A stretch of 64,000 bases of DNA from Mesorhizobium shangrilense (GCF_028826155.1 NZ_JAQGPN010000001.1:4527501-4591500); one strand, 5' to 3'; shown: positions 29,277 through 41,339, counted from the stretch's first letter. Notes: generated by a model from the letters alone, not told the origin. Numbers and translations: made by a program.

Positions 29277-30062
29277 CTATATAAGGTCCTGATCGCCCAA
29301 CAGGAAGTCCCCCGGCAGCACGCGCGCGAAGGTGAGCACGTCGACGCGGGCTGCACCCGCCCTCTTCAGCGCCTTCGATGCGGAGGAAACGGTGGCCCCG
29401 GTCGTGTAGACGTCGTCGACGAGCAGAACCGGTGCACCGGCAATGGCGGCCCTCGCCGCGTCGGGGACCTGAAAGGCCGCGCGCACATTCTCGGTCCGCT
29501 CGCGCCTGCCCAGCCCGACCTGCTGGCGCGTCAGCTTTACACGTCTCAGCGCTTCAGGAGCGAAGGCGAGCCCCTTCATGCGCGCCAGCGCGCGCGCAAG
29601 CTCGGCCGACTGGTTGAAGCGACGACTGATGAAGCGGCGCCAATGCAACGGCACGGGCACCACCAACTGCCCAGGCGAGAAGAGTTCCTCGCCCGGCCTG
29701 AGCATCCATCTCGCCATCCACGGAGCCAGGTCGGTGCGGTCGCCATATTTCAGCTCCTGCACGAGCTGCCGGGCTATGCCGCCATACGCAACCGCGGCGC
29801 GGGCGCGATCGAAGGCCGGCGGATCTGCGATGGCGGCCGGCGACAGAGCCCCCTCGCCCGGATCGTGGTCGAAGGGCGTGCCCAGCGCCTCGCACCAGGG
29901 CCGCTCGAGAAACCTGAGCCGCGGCCAGCAGGCACCGCACAGGGTGGCGGGTCGGGAGACGCGCAGCCGGCAACCGGGACAGGCCGGCGGGAACAGGATG
30001 TTCGCCGCCCAGTCCAATCCGAGTGCGGCGACGGTCTTGATCTTGATATCCCGATCGTCCAC
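29277..30062 (-). CDS. comF: ComF family phosphoribosyltransferase-like protein
   Basis: A 261-residue ComF homologue. It begins with a zinc-ribbon region with two Cys pairs (CPGC and CGAC) and ends with a type I phosphoribosyltransferase fold with the PRPP motif VLLVDDVYTTGATV and RRFNQSAELARALA. ComF proteins are linked to DNA uptake and natural transformation in several bacteria; the biochemical activity is not settled. It is upstream of grxC on the same strand and divergent from a methyltransferase gene starting at about 30138, the usual arrangement in Rhizobiales. Confidence 0.93.
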   Translation of the reverse strand: MDDRDIKIKTVAALGLDWAANILFPPACPGCRLRVSRPATLCGACWPRLRFLERPWCEALGTPFDHDPGEGALSPAAIADPPAFDRARAAVAYGGIARQLVQELKYGDRTDLAPWMARWMLRPGEELFSPGQLVVPVPLHWRRFISRRFNQSAELARALARMKGLAFAPEALRRVKLTRQQVGLGRRERTENVRAAFQVPDAARAAIAGAPVLLVDDVYTTGATVSSASKALKRAGAARVDVLTFARVLPGDFLLGDQDLI

Positions 30063-30137
30063 GAGAGGTCTTCATGCGCACTGCACGCGGTCATTTCACC
30101 GGATCGCGAGGCGCGCGGCCATAGCGCGGAAACGCAA

Positions 30138-31001
30138 TTGCAAACGCTGATCGACACCCGACTCGTTCTCCGGCACCGCCTGCGGGCGCTGAACGACCCG
30201 GATTCTTCCGCCCTGTTCCTGATGCGACGGGTGGCCGAAGACCTCGCCGAACGCCTGGCGACGGTCGAACGCCGCTTCGGCCGTGCGGCGACGCTGCACT
30301 GCTTCACCGGCCATGCACGCGACGCCATCCTCGCCAGCGGCCGGGCGAACGAGGTCATCCGCATCGAGCCGGATGCGGCATTCCTCGGTTCCGACGCCGG
30401 CCTGGTCGCAGACGCGGAACGCGTGCCGCTGGACGAGGCGAGCATCGAGTTTGCCGCGTCGCTGCTTTCGCTGCACGAAGCCAATGATATTCCGGGCCTG
30501 CTGGTGCAGGTCCGACGCGCGCTGCGGCCGGACGGGCTCTTCCTTGCAGCCTTCCCGGGTTCCGGGACACTCACTGAACTGCGGGAAAGCCTTCTCGCGG
30601 CGGAAACGGAGATGCTTGGAGGGGCGAGCCCCCGGGTGATGCCGTTCACCGACGTGCGCGACGCCGGCGGGCTGCTGCAGCGCGCCGGATTCGCGCTGCC
30701 GGTCGCCGACGTCGAGACGCTGACGGTCCGCTATGACACCATGTTCGACCTGATGCGCGACCTGCGCGCAATGGGCGCCACCAATGCGCTGGTCGACCGG
30801 ACGCGCCGACCGGCCACGCGGCGCTTCTTCCAGCGGGCCGCCGAGATCTATGCGGAACGCTTCTCCGACGCCGACGGCCGGGTGCGCGCGACCTTCTCGA
30901 TCGTCTGGCTCTCGGGCTGGGCGCCGGACCAGTCGCAGCAGAAGCCGCTCAGACCCGGCTCCGGAAAAGTGTCGCTGAAATCGGTGCTGGGCGGAAAGTA
31001 G
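30138..31001 (+). CDS. SAM-dependent methyltransferase, BioC/NDUFAF5-like
   Basis: A 287-residue class I methyltransferase homologue. Visible parts are an N-terminal MQTLIDTRLVLRHRLRALND-like segment, EDLAERLATVERRFGRAATL, a truncated-looking SAM region, SLLSLHEANDIPGLLVQVRR, LRPDGLFLAAFPGSGTLTEL and YDTMFDLMRDLRAMGATNAL, which is the pattern of the BioC/NDUFAF5-like group next to comF in alphaproteobacteria. NDUFAF5 hydroxylates an Arg in complex I; whether this protein does so is unknown. No ATG fits; I place the start at a TTG at 30138 by family length. The frame is open far upstream, antisense to comF. Confidence 0.8.
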   Translation: MQTLIDTRLVLRHRLRALNDPDSSALFLMRRVAEDLAERLATVERRFGRAATLHCFTGHARDAILASGRANEVIRIEPDAAFLGSDAGLVADAERVPLDEASIEFAASLLSLHEANDIPGLLVQVRRALRPDGLFLAAFPGSGTLTELRESLLAAETEMLGGASPRVMPFTDVRDAGGLLQRAGFALPVADVETLTVRYDTMFDLMRDLRAMGATNALVDRTRRPATRRFFQRAAEIYAERFSDADGRVRATFSIVWLSGWAPDQSQQKPLRPGSGKVSLKSVLGGK

Positions 31002-31004
31002 CCG

Positions 31005-31193
31005 CTATATCCGCCGGCTCGTCCAGGCCTCGTGGACAGCCTCGCCCTGGCTGCTGAAGTTGGTCTCCACGGAGTTTGCCAGAGCGGTCACCCCGATGAG
31101 GGTCGCCAGGGAAATGAACGTCGCGATCAGCGCGTACTCGATGGATGTTGCCGCGGTGTCGTCGGCGATGAAACGAGTGATCAAGGCTGGCAT
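31005..31193 (-). CDS. Flp/Fap-type pilin
   Basis: A 62-residue Flp family pilin, the subunit of Tad/type IVb pili used for adhesion. It has a short leader, the conserved prepilin hydrophobic core (DDTAATSIEYALIATFISLA) with the invariant Glu at position 5 relative to processing, and a short C-terminus. I start it at 31193 (MPALITRFIADD); nine more residues would be possible from 31220. No cpa/tad assembly gene is in view, so this is an orphan pilin copy. It lies tail to tail with the methyltransferase gene, only 3 bases apart. Confidence 0.88.
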   Translation of the reverse strand: MPALITRFIADDTAATSIEYALIATFISLATLIGVTALANSVETNFSSQGEAVHEAWTSRRI

Positions 31194-31325
31194 GTCCGCA
31201 TTGTCTCCCTGTCGGACCACGCCTACCAGAAAGAGATTAATAGAGGCTCAGGCGACAGCATTAACCATGCGTTTAAACCATGCCTCAAATCGGCCAGTCG
31301 CTACCGGCGACAGAAGCTCGGCGGG

Positions 31326-31634
31326 TCAGCACTCGCCGCTGCGCGTCCCGTCGGGGCGGATGACGCACACGGCCTCCGGCGAGCTCTGCAGCACGCTCTT
31401 GCGAACGATGTAGGTCTTCGGTTGACCGATCGATCCGGTGGTGATGGCGTCCAGCCCCAGCGGAAGGGCTTGGGCGGAGCGGCTCTGGCTGCTCCGGTCC
31501 AGATAGGAAACGGCTACCAGGGCAAGGGCGATGGCCGCCGTGCCGAAGAGCAGCGCGGCGCGCAATGGGCTGATCGCCGGCGCGCCACGATTCGCGCGCG
31601 GCCGCAGTGCCTCCCAGTCGTCCTGCTGCTGCAT
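31326..31634 (-). CDS. Small membrane protein of unknown function
   Basis: A 102-residue protein I cannot assign to a function. It has a cytosolic N-terminus (MQQQDDWEALRPRANRG), one transmembrane helix at about residues 24-44 (AALLFGTAAIALALVAVSYL) and a periplasmic tail with two Cys near the end (AVCVIRPDGTRSGEC), which could form a disulfide. It has the look of a conserved Rhizobiales hypothetical. It lies between the Flp pilin and mutT on the same strand, about 110-130 bases from each. Confidence 0.65.
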   Translation of the reverse strand: MQQQDDWEALRPRANRGAPAISPLRAALLFGTAAIALALVAVSYLDRSSQSRSAQALPLGLDAITTGSIGQPKTYIVRKSVLQSSPEAVCVIRPDGTRSGEC

Positions 31635-31742
31635 CCGAACCTCCCAGACTGCCGATCATGATCGGCAAGGCCCAGTCATGGGTGCATCTTCCCAGCTTTG
31701 GCTGAAGGCTTTCTTAACGATGACTCCAAACGGCCGGTGGGG

Positions 31743-32153
31743 TCAGAGCAGGTCGATGAGGAAAGGAATCAGCGGCTCGTCGGCCGGCGGCATCGGATAG
31801 TTGCGCATGTCGCGCGGGCGCACCCATTTCAGCGCCTGGCCTTCGAGGGGGCGCGGCGTACCCTCGAAGCGCCGGCAGACGTAGAGCGGCATCAAGAGGT
31901 GGAACGTCTCGTAGGTGTGGCTGGCGAAGGTGAGCGGAGCGAGGCAGGCGACCTTGGTCTCGATGCCAATCTCTTCGCGCAGCTCGCGGATGAGCGTTTC
32001 TTCCGGAGTCTCGCCCGGCTCCACCTTGCCGCCGGGGAACTCCCACATGCCAGCGAGCTGCTTGCCCGGCGGGCGCTGCGCAAGCAGAACGCGCCCATCG
32101 GCGTCGACCAGAGCGCATGCAGCAACCAGGAGGAGCTTGCGTTCAGCCCTCAT
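31743..32153 (-). CDS. mutT: 8-oxo-dGTP diphosphatase MutT
   Basis: A 136-residue Nudix hydrolase that removes oxidised dGTP from the nucleotide pool to prevent mutation. The full Nudix box is present: GGKVEPGETPEETLIRELRE followed by EIG. The preceding ACALVDADGRVLLAQRPPGK and WEFPGG are characteristic of MutT itself. Its ATG overlaps the stop of the upstream GNAT gene by four bases (ATGA), so it is the last gene of an argJ-GNAT-mutT operon. Confidence 0.94.
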   Translation of the reverse strand: MRAERKLLLVAACALVDADGRVLLAQRPPGKQLAGMWEFPGGKVEPGETPEETLIRELREEIGIETKVACLAPLTFASHTYETFHLLMPLYVCRRFEGTPRPLEGQALKWVRPRDMRNYPMPPADEPLIPFLIDLL

Positions 32154-32926
32154 GTCTCGGCCGGCTGGCGATAGTGGTAGCGGTAGAGCTCGGTGAAGCC
32201 GAGCGACGCATAGAGCGAACGGGCCCGCTCGTTGCTCGCTTCAACCTGCAGCCACGCGATGCGCGCGCCCCTCAGCCGCGCCCATTTCAGAGCGGAAAGG
32301 ACGATCCTGCGGGCATAACCCTTGCCGCGCTCGGCTTCGGCGGTGGCAATCTCGAAGAGACCGGCAAGATCGCCGTCCTGAACACAGATGGCGGTGGCCA
32401 GGGGTTCGTCATCTTCGCGCTCCAGCGCAAAGAGGCCGGCCTCGGGCTGGATCGCCGTGAGGATGTCGGTGAGGGCCGGCCGCAATATGTTGCTGGCGCC
32501 CTGCGCCTTGATCGCCGCCCCGACGAAGCGGGGCACATCCTTCATCGGGATCTGGTCAATGGCCCCGCCGATGAGGCGATCGTCGAGCGGCCGGTGCATG
32601 ACGAGGGACTCTGCAAGCCAATGCCAGCCGGCGCGGTCGAAATGCACGCTCATGGCATCGCCCGACAGCGGCGACATACGGAAAGTGAGCGTCCTTCCGA
32701 CGGCGGCGAACTCGCGGCCGGCCCTCTCGATGCGGTCTTCCAGATGGTGCACGTCGCCCGGATCGAGCGGATTGACCGAGTTCAGACGCCGGGCCGGATG
32801 TGCCGGCGTCAGGCGAGTCAGCCAGGTTCCGTCGTAGTGGACGTTCGCCGCGGGCCAGGCGCGGAAGCCCGCCGCCTCGAAACGGCGGACGGAGGCAAGT
32901 TCCGGCTGTGCAAGCTGGCTAGCCAA
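32150..32926 (-). CDS. GNAT family N-acetyltransferase
   Basis: A 258-residue acyltransferase. The C-terminal half holds the GNAT acetyl-CoA site (IATAEAERGKGYARRIVLSA) and LQVEASNERARSLYASLGF, while the N-terminal half is a degenerate second lobe, as in the YgjF/DUF-type long GNATs. The substrate is unknown. I start it at the TTG at 32926, which has CGGAG seven bases upstream, inside the last codons of argJ; the frame is open to 32986 but that part lies within argJ. Spacing to argJ is 2 bases and overlap with mutT is 4, so all three are cotranscribed. Confidence 0.85.
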   Translation of the reverse strand: MASQLAQPELASVRRFEAAGFRAWPAANVHYDGTWLTRLTPAHPARRLNSVNPLDPGDVHHLEDRIERAGREFAAVGRTLTFRMSPLSGDAMSVHFDRAGWHWLAESLVMHRPLDDRLIGGAIDQIPMKDVPRFVGAAIKAQGASNILRPALTDILTAIQPEAGLFALEREDDEPLATAICVQDGDLAGLFEIATAEAERGKGYARRIVLSALKWARLRGARIAWLQVEASNERARSLYASLGFTELYRYHYRQPAET

Positions 32927-32928
32927 AC

Positions 32929-34170
32929 TCAGCTCCGGTAGTCGCCGTTGATCTCGACATAGGCCTTGGTGAGATCGCAGGTCCACACCGTGGCCTTGCC
33001 GCGGCCGAGGCCGATATCGGCGCGGATGACGATCTCGTCGCCCTTCATGTATGCGGATGTCGCTTCTTCGGAATAGTCCGGGTCCCGCTCGCCGTCCTTG
33101 GCCACACGGATGTCGCCGAACCAGACCGACAGCAGGTCGCGGTCGGCGGGCTCGCCAGCCTTGCCGACCGCCATGACGACGCGGCCCCAGTTGGCGTCCT
33201 CGCCAGCGACGGCGGTCTTTACGAGCGGCGAGTTGGCGATCGACAGCGCGATCTTCTTGGCCGAACGGGCGGATTTCGCGCCGGTCACCGTCACCTCGAC
33301 CTGCTTGCGGGCGCCCTCACCGTCGCGCACGACCTGCAGGGCGAGGTTCTTCAGGATGCGGTTGAGCGCCCGGCGGAACTGCGCGAGCCGCGGGTCCTTC
33401 GGATCGGTGATCTTGGCAACGCCGCGCTTCGACGCCGCACCGGTGGCGAAGACCAGCAGCGTGTCGCTGGTCGACGTATCGCTATCGACGGTCACCGCGT
33501 TGAACGTGTTCTTGGTGCCGGCGGACAGCATCTGCTGAAGCACCGGAGCGGCGATCGGCGCATCGGTCGCGACGAAGGAGAGCATGGTCGCCATGTCGGG
33601 CGCGATCATGCCGGCGCCCTTGGCGATGCCGTTGATGGTCACGTCGGCGTCGCCGAGCTTCACCGTAGCGGTGGCGTATTTGGGATAGGTGTCGGTGGTC
33701 ATAATGGCCTTTCCGGCCTCACCCCACATCCCTGCATCAGCGGTCTTCGCCATATCCTTCAGCAGATGCGAGAACTTGCCCGCGTCGAGCGGTTCGCCGA
33801 TGACGCCGGTGGATGCGAGAAACACCTCGCCGGCGTCGCACCCGGCTGCCGCCGCGGCCGCCTTGGCCGTCATCGACGTCGTCTCGCGGCCTTTCTTGCC
33901 GGTGAAGGCGTTGGCGTTGCCGGAATTGACGACCAGCATCCGCGCCTTGCCGCCGGACAAGTTCTCCCGGCAGAGATCGACCGGCGCCGAGGGGCATTTC
34001 GAGCGCGTGAACACTCCGGCGACCTCGGTGCCCTCGTCGAACACCATCACCAGGAGATCGGTGCGGTTGCGGTACTTGATCCCGGCTTCGGCGGTGGCGA
34101 TGCGGACGCCGTCCAGCGGCGGGAGCTTTGCGTGTTTCTTCGGCGCGAGCGGGGAGATGGTGGCGGACAT
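32929..34170 (-). CDS. argJ: Bifunctional ornithine acetyltransferase / N-acetylglutamate synthase
   Basis: ArgJ recycles the acetyl group from N-acetylornithine to glutamate in arginine synthesis and can also acetylate glutamate from acetyl-CoA. The 413-residue precursor cleaves itself before a Thr in the motif [13 protein letters not shown], giving alpha and beta chains; that Thr is present. The substrate-binding stretch [13 protein letters not shown] is also present. I start it at the ATG at 34170 ([18 protein letters not shown]), the family N-terminus; the frame is open upstream without family character. It heads the argJ-GNAT-mutT operon. Whether it is mono- or bifunctional cannot be told from sequence. 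Confidence 0.96.
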   Translation of the reverse strand: MSATISPLAPKKHAKLPPLDGVRIATAEAGIKYRNRTDLLVMVFDEGTEVAGVFTRSKCPSAPVDLCRENLSGGKARMLVVNSGNANAFTGKKGRETTSMTAKAAAAAAGCDAGEVFLASTGVIGEPLDAGKFSHLLKDMAKTADAGMWGEAGKAIMTTDTYPKYATATVKLGDADVTINGIAKGAGMIAPDMATMLSFVATDAPIAAPVLQQMLSAGTKNTFNAVTVDSDTSTSDTLLVFATGAASKRGVAKITDPKDPRLAQFRRALNRILKNLALQVVRDGEGARKQVEVTVTGAKSARSAKKIALSIANSPLVKTAVAGEDANWGRVVMAVGKAGEPADRDLLSVWFGDIRVAKDGERDPDYSEEATSAYMKGDEIVIRADIGLGRGKATVWTCDLTKAYVEINGDYRS

Positions 34171-34524
34171 GCGGGCCTCGAGGCATTGGGCAGGCTGGAT
34201 AAGGTCGTTTGCCCGAACGCAGCGAGGCACGCAAGGCACCTCCATCGTTTCCGTGAGACCGGGACACACAAAATGACTGCGCCTCCCCCACCCGGACCTG
34301 CGGGTCGGATAAAGAGCTAGCCCGACCGGTGCTTGCCGATCCGATGGATCGCCAGGCCCGTCAACGACCGCGCAATCACTCCCGGCGATCACTCATCGTC
34401 GCCAAAAAACGCGAGTACATGCGGGATTTCACCCTGCGCCGGAACGGCAGCGGGCCGGCGTCTCCGCCGGCCCGCATGATTTTCTCTTGTCCGCGGCGCC
34501 CAGGAATGGCGCCAGCAAGCGGAC
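34171..34524. other. Intergenic region between parvulin gene and argJ
   Basis: No gene is supported. It contains a GC hairpin at 34450-34475 (listed separately) that follows the parvulin gene. The rest should hold the argJ promoter; I could not identify it with confidence. Only short overlapping frames of low quality occur. Confidence 0.5.
34450..34475 (-). terminator. GC-rich terminator-like hairpin after the parvulin gene
   Basis: A perfect 11-bp stem (GCGGGCCGGCG and CGCCGGCCCGC) with a 4-base loop lies 50 bases after the stop codon of the parvulin gene. In the direction of that gene no T-run follows; on the plus strand a T-rich ATGATTTTCT follows, but no plus-strand gene leads into it. 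It is probably a structural 3-prime end. Confidence 0.5.
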
Positions 34525-35400
34525 TTACTGCTGCGGCTGCTGCGGCTGTTCCTGCTCCACCGCATCAAGCGACTTCTTCAGCTCGGGATCGGTGATGTCG
34601 ACTTTCGCCGCGGCGCGGAGCTGCTTGGCCAGCGCAAAATACTTCTCGCGCACTAGGGCCCCACGGAACTGCTCCTTCACCTGTTCGAAGGCCGGCGGCT
34701 GCTTGGCGCGCTTGTCCTCGACCAGGATGATGTGAAAGCCGAACTGCGACTGCACCGGCTCCTTCGTATAGGAGCCGACTTCGAGCGCGAAGGCAGCCTT
34801 CTCGAATTCCGGCACCATCTGGCCCTGACCGAAATAGCCGAGGTCGCCGCCCTGCGCACCCGAACCCGGGTCCGTCGACTTCTCCTTGGCGATGTCCTCG
34901 AACTTGGCGCCGCCGTCCAGCTGCTTGACGATCGCGTCCGCCTCTTCCTTCGTCTTCACCAGGATATGACGTGCCTTCACCTCGTTGGCAGGCGGCGTCG
35001 CCGCGATCTGCTGGTCATAGAGCGCGCGGATATCCTCGTCGGTGATCTTGGCGGTGATCTCCTTGTCGACCACCTCGCCATGCAGGGCGCGCTCGTTGAG
35101 GAGCGCCAGGCGCTTCTGGAACTCCGGATCCTTGTCCAACCCCTTGGCAATCGCCTCGGCGGACATCAGGCGCAGCTCGATGAGAGCCGACAGCGCCGCG
35201 GTGCGCCTCTGCTCCTCGGGGAGCTGTGCGAACTGGGGATCGAGCTCGGCCGCGGCCCGCGTGAGGTCGGACTCAGTGATGTTCTGGCCGTTGATGGTGG
35301 CGACGACCTTGTCTTCCTGCGCTGCGACGGCATGAAGAGCGGCCAGCGAAAGTCCGAGAGCAAGGCCGAGCGGCCTCAGATGACGCGTTACGAAGGACAT
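34525..35400 (-). CDS. Parvulin-type peptidyl-prolyl isomerase, secreted
   Basis: A 291-residue periplasmic folding factor of the PpiC/PrsA/SurA kind, catalysing cis-trans isomerisation at proline. It begins with a signal peptide (MSFVTRHLRPLGLALGLSLA, cleavage near VAAQ), then an N-terminal helical chaperone region (ESDLTRAAAELDPQFAQLPE), and a parvulin domain at about 140-235 with KARHILVKTKEEADAIVKQL, STDPGSGAQGGDLGYFGQGQ and SQFGFHIILVEDKR. The tail is Gln-rich. Its gene is divergent from secA (242 bases), a neighbourhood known from other rhizobia. Confidence 0.94.
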   Translation of the reverse strand: MSFVTRHLRPLGLALGLSLAALHAVAAQEDKVVATINGQNITESDLTRAAAELDPQFAQLPEEQRRTAALSALIELRLMSAEAIAKGLDKDPEFQKRLALLNERALHGEVVDKEITAKITDEDIRALYDQQIAATPPANEVKARHILVKTKEEADAIVKQLDGGAKFEDIAKEKSTDPGSGAQGGDLGYFGQGQMVPEFEKAAFALEVGSYTKEPVQSQFGFHIILVEDKRAKQPPAFEQVKEQFRGALVREKYFALAKQLRAAAKVDITDPELKKSLDAVEQEQPQQPQQ

Positions 35401-35642
35401 GAATGGTCTCCGGTGGGAACTTCAGGCAGCCTTGAAGCATGCCGAAATGTGGCGAAATTCCGCGTTCAACCGCGTGTTCACGCGGCGTTGACATCGGTTC
35501 GGGCCCCTCTTATCTGTCCTTCGACTTTGCGTCCAGAAACTATTTCCGGGCGCCTTTGTCGTTCTCTGTCCGCCTCTGGATGCGCTTGGCGGGTTTGGCC
35601 GGCGTTCGCGGTCGGCCCTCATTGGGATGAAAGGACCACTGG

Positions 35643-38381
<2,739 letters not shown>

Positions 38382-38640
38382 CCGCAAAGCTTCCCCCGGC
38401 TGGGGCGCAATGCCGCCCCTCCCCGCGCAAATGGCGACGGCTGCCGCGGAAGCAGGCGTGCTGCTCGATCATCCCGACCCAGTCGTTGAGACCGGTCCGG
38501 CCTGCGCCGCGCGCCAGAATTTCCGCGCCCGGAACGCGGACGGCGCACTGCAGCCGGCCGAAGGTCCGGAGGCCCTGCCTACACGCCACCGTTTCTTAAA
38601 GACTCTCCGATAGGTGAGGCGGGAACAGGGAGTGTATTGC

Positions 38641-40050
38641 GTGCGATTTTCGGCGGCGACCATGGCCGAGCGCCTCCTGCCGCAGCGCCTGGCGCTGAAG
38701 GCCAGGCCGCTTCTCGACAGGGTGGACGCCGTACTGTTCGCCGCCGACGAGCGCGGCGAGGCGGGCCGCTTCTCGGTTATCGCATTCGTCATACGTGTGG
38801 TCAGCGCCGTGATCGCCTTCGTGTCGCAGGTGCTCCTGGCGCGCTGGATGGGCAGTTTCGAATACGGCATCTTCGTCCTGGTCTGGACGACGCTGATCAT
38901 CGCGGGAAATCTCTCCTGCCTCGGCTTCCACACCACGGTCATCCGCTTCATCCCCGAGTTTCGGGCCAAGCGCATGATGGCGGAGCTGCGCGGCGTCATG
39001 CTCGCAAGCCGCATGTTCGTGCTGATCGCCTCAACGCTGATTGCGGGCGCCGGCGCGCTCGCCATCTGGCTGCTCGCGCCACGCATCGAGAGCTACTATG
39101 TCGTGCCCTTCATCCTGGGCGTCGTCTGCCTGCCGATGATCGCGCTGTCGGACCTGCTGCAGGGCATATCGCGGGCAAACGCCTGGGTCTTCTCGGCGCT
39201 GTCGCCGACCTACATCACGCGGCCGCTGCTGATCCTCGCCTTCATGGCGATGGCGCTGATCCTGGGCTACGAGGCAAATGCAGTGACCGCCGTGATCGCC
39301 GCCATCCTCGCCACCTATGCTACGACGCTCGTGCAACTGGCGAGCGTCACGTCACGCGTCGACGGCAAGGTGCCGCCGGGTCCGGTGCGTATGGATGTAC
39401 GCGGCTGGATCGTCGTCTCGCTGCCGATCTTCCTCGTCGAGGGCTTCTTCTTCCTGCTCACCAATGCCGACGTGCTGATGGTCGGCGCCTTCCTGGATCC
39501 GGATCGCGTCGCCGTCTACTTCGCCGCGGTCAAGACGCTGGCGCTCGTCCATTTCGTCTATTTCGCGGTGAAGGCGGGCGTCGCCCAACGCTACGCCGCG
39601 TTCAGCCACGGCGACCCGGAAGGCCTTGCCGTCTTCGCCCGGGAGACGGTCTCCTGGACCTTCTGGCCGTCGCTTCTCATGGCGGTCGTGGTGATCGTCC
39701 TGGGCGAGCCAATGCTGGCGCTGTTCGGCCCCGAGTTCACCGAGGGCTATCCGCTGCTTTTCCTGCTCGTCTGCGGCGTCGTCGCGCGCTCGGCCGTCGG
39801 TCCGGCGGAGAGCCTGCTCACCATGAGCGGCCACCAGAACGTCTGCGCCGGCGTCTATGCGCTGACGCTCGCGCTCAACGTGCTGCTGTCGGTGCTGCTG
39901 ATCCCAGTCCTTGGCCTGTGGGGCGCTGCCATCGCCACCACCGCCTCGATGATCTTCGAGGCGGCCGCCCTTTCCTTCACCGTATGGCGAAAGCTTGGAA
40001 TAACCATGGTGATCTTCGTCCCGACACCGGCGGCGCGGGAGGCCTGCTGA
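38641..40050 (+). CDS. Polysaccharide flippase-like membrane protein (MOP/Wzx superfamily)
   Basis: A 469-residue protein with about 12-14 transmembrane helices, of the oligosaccharide flippase (Wzx/PST) group that moves lipid-linked glycans across the inner membrane. Typical pieces are AFVSQVLLARWMGSFEYGIF, ITRPLLILAFMAMALILGYE and LTMSGHQNVCAGVYALTLAL. I start it at the GTG at 38641, which has AGGGAG upstream; an ATG at 38662 and a GTG at 38614 are other options. Its TGA overlaps the ATG of the next gene by one base, so it is coupled to an acyltransferase-like protein, probably for surface polysaccharide or lipid modification. The transported molecule is unknown. Confidence 0.88.
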   Translation: MRFSAATMAERLLPQRLALKARPLLDRVDAVLFAADERGEAGRFSVIAFVIRVVSAVIAFVSQVLLARWMGSFEYGIFVLVWTTLIIAGNLSCLGFHTTVIRFIPEFRAKRMMAELRGVMLASRMFVLIASTLIAGAGALAIWLLAPRIESYYVVPFILGVVCLPMIALSDLLQGISRANAWVFSALSPTYITRPLLILAFMAMALILGYEANAVTAVIAAILATYATTLVQLASVTSRVDGKVPPGPVRMDVRGWIVVSLPIFLVEGFFFLLTNADVLMVGAFLDPDRVAVYFAAVKTLALVHFVYFAVKAGVAQRYAAFSHGDPEGLAVFARETVSWTFWPSLLMAVVVIVLGEPMLALFGPEFTEGYPLLFLLVCGVVARSAVGPAESLLTMSGHQNVCAGVYALTLALNVLLSVLLIPVLGLWGAAIATTASMIFEAAALSFTVWRKLGITMVIFVPTPAAREAC

Positions 40051-41333
40051 TGGCGGCCATTCCGATCCTTGAAGAATCGAGCGGCAGCGCTTCCGGCGCC
40101 ATGATCGCCGGGCTTGCGGGGCTGCCCGCCGAGCCGCTCGATCCCGCTCATGTCGAAGTGCTGGAGAGCCGCCAGCCCGAGCGCAAGCTCGCAATCTATG
40201 CCGCTTCGGCCGGCTTCGAGCTCGTCGAGGAGCTGGACTATCTGTGCGCGCGCACGATCGAGCCGAACGTGTTCTTCAACCTGCGCTTCCTCGCGCCCGC
40301 CATGCCGCGCCTCGAGGACCGCGAGGTGAGGCTTGCGGTCATCCGCGACGGGGACGAGTTCAAGAGCCGGCTGCGCCTGCTTGTGCCCTTCTCCATCGAG
40401 CGCCCGGCGATTCCGCTCGGGCAGCCCATCATCCGCGCATGGTCGAGCCCGTTCGGACCGCTCGGCACACCGCTGCTTGACCGCGACGATCCCGACGGCG
40501 TCGTCGAAAGCCTCTTCGCGATGATGTCGCGGCCGCACCTCAAATTCCCGAAGATCTTCGTGTTCCCCGACGTCAGGCTGGACGGCGCCGTCGCATCGGT
40601 CATCACCATGGCGGCCGAGGCGCGCGGCCTGCCTCTGATCACCACGGGGCGCTTCGAGCGGCCGTTCCTCGAAAGCGGCCTCGACGGGGACGCGTACCTG
40701 AAGAACGCGCTGAAAGCTCATCACTACCGCGAGTTCAATCGCCTCAAGCGCCGGCTGGAGGAACGCGGCAAGCTGGAATACCGGATCGACCGGGCGACGG
40801 ACGACGTGCGGGGCGGCCTGGAGAGCTTCCTCAGCCTGGAGGCGGCCGGCTGGAAAGGCCGGCAGCGCACGGCAATGGCGATCGACCGATACCGCGCGGC
40901 ATTCGCGCGAGAAGCCGTCCACAGGCTGTCGGAGTACGACCTCTGCCGCGTGCATTCGCTGACCCTGGACGGCAAGGTGATCGCCTCGCTGATCGTCTTC
41001 ATCGAGGCCGGCGTCGCCTACACCTGGAAGACGGCCTATGATGAGTCGCTTGCCGAGTTCTCGCCGGGCACGCTGCTGATGATCGAGGTCACCAAGCAGC
41101 ACCTGGACGACCCCAACATCATCACGACCGATTCCTGCGCAGTGCCCGACCATCCGGTGATGAGCCGGTTGTGGGCGGAGCGCCGGCCGATGGGGACCCT
41201 GGTGGTCGGCATGACGCCCGACAGCGACCGCGCGGCACGGCAGGCGGCATCGCAGCTTCACCTTTATCGCGAAACCCGAAACATCGCGCGTATCGTACGC
41301 AACCGGGTGAAGGGCCTGCTGAGGCGGAAATAG
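40050..41333 (+). CDS. GNAT/FemAB-like acyltransferase (CelD-type)
   Basis: A 427-residue protein with a C-terminal GNAT_6 (BioF2/CelD, FemAB-like) acyltransferase domain. Recognisable pieces are LIVFIEAGVAYTWKTAYDES, FSPGTLLMIEVTKQHLDDPN and YREFNRLKRRLEERGKLEYR. CelD-type proteins occur in polysaccharide and cellulose biosynthesis clusters and may acylate a glycan. The ATG at 40050 overlaps the flippase stop codon and is preceded by GGGAGG. The pairing with a flippase suggests modification of the exported glycan; this is inference. Confidence 0.82.
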   Translation: MAAIPILEESSGSASGAMIAGLAGLPAEPLDPAHVEVLESRQPERKLAIYAASAGFELVEELDYLCARTIEPNVFFNLRFLAPAMPRLEDREVRLAVIRDGDEFKSRLRLLVPFSIERPAIPLGQPIIRAWSSPFGPLGTPLLDRDDPDGVVESLFAMMSRPHLKFPKIFVFPDVRLDGAVASVITMAAEARGLPLITTGRFERPFLESGLDGDAYLKNALKAHHYREFNRLKRRLEERGKLEYRIDRATDDVRGGLESFLSLEAAGWKGRQRTAMAIDRYRAAFAREAVHRLSEYDLCRVHSLTLDGKVIASLIVFIEAGVAYTWKTAYDESLAEFSPGTLLMIEVTKQHLDDPNIITTDSCAVPDHPVMSRLWAERRPMGTLVVGMTPDSDRAARQAASQLHLYRETRNIARIVRNRVKGLLRRK

Positions 41334-41339
41334 GACGGC

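Noticed and set aside
29250..30137. A long N-terminal extension of the methyltransferase gene
   Set aside because: It is antisense to comF; the family N-terminus begins at the TTG at 30138.
38637..40049. A large frame overlapping the flippase gene and continuous with the acyltransferase
   Set aside because: Only the part from the ATG at 40050 resembles a protein family; upstream it is an out-of-frame shadow of the flippase.
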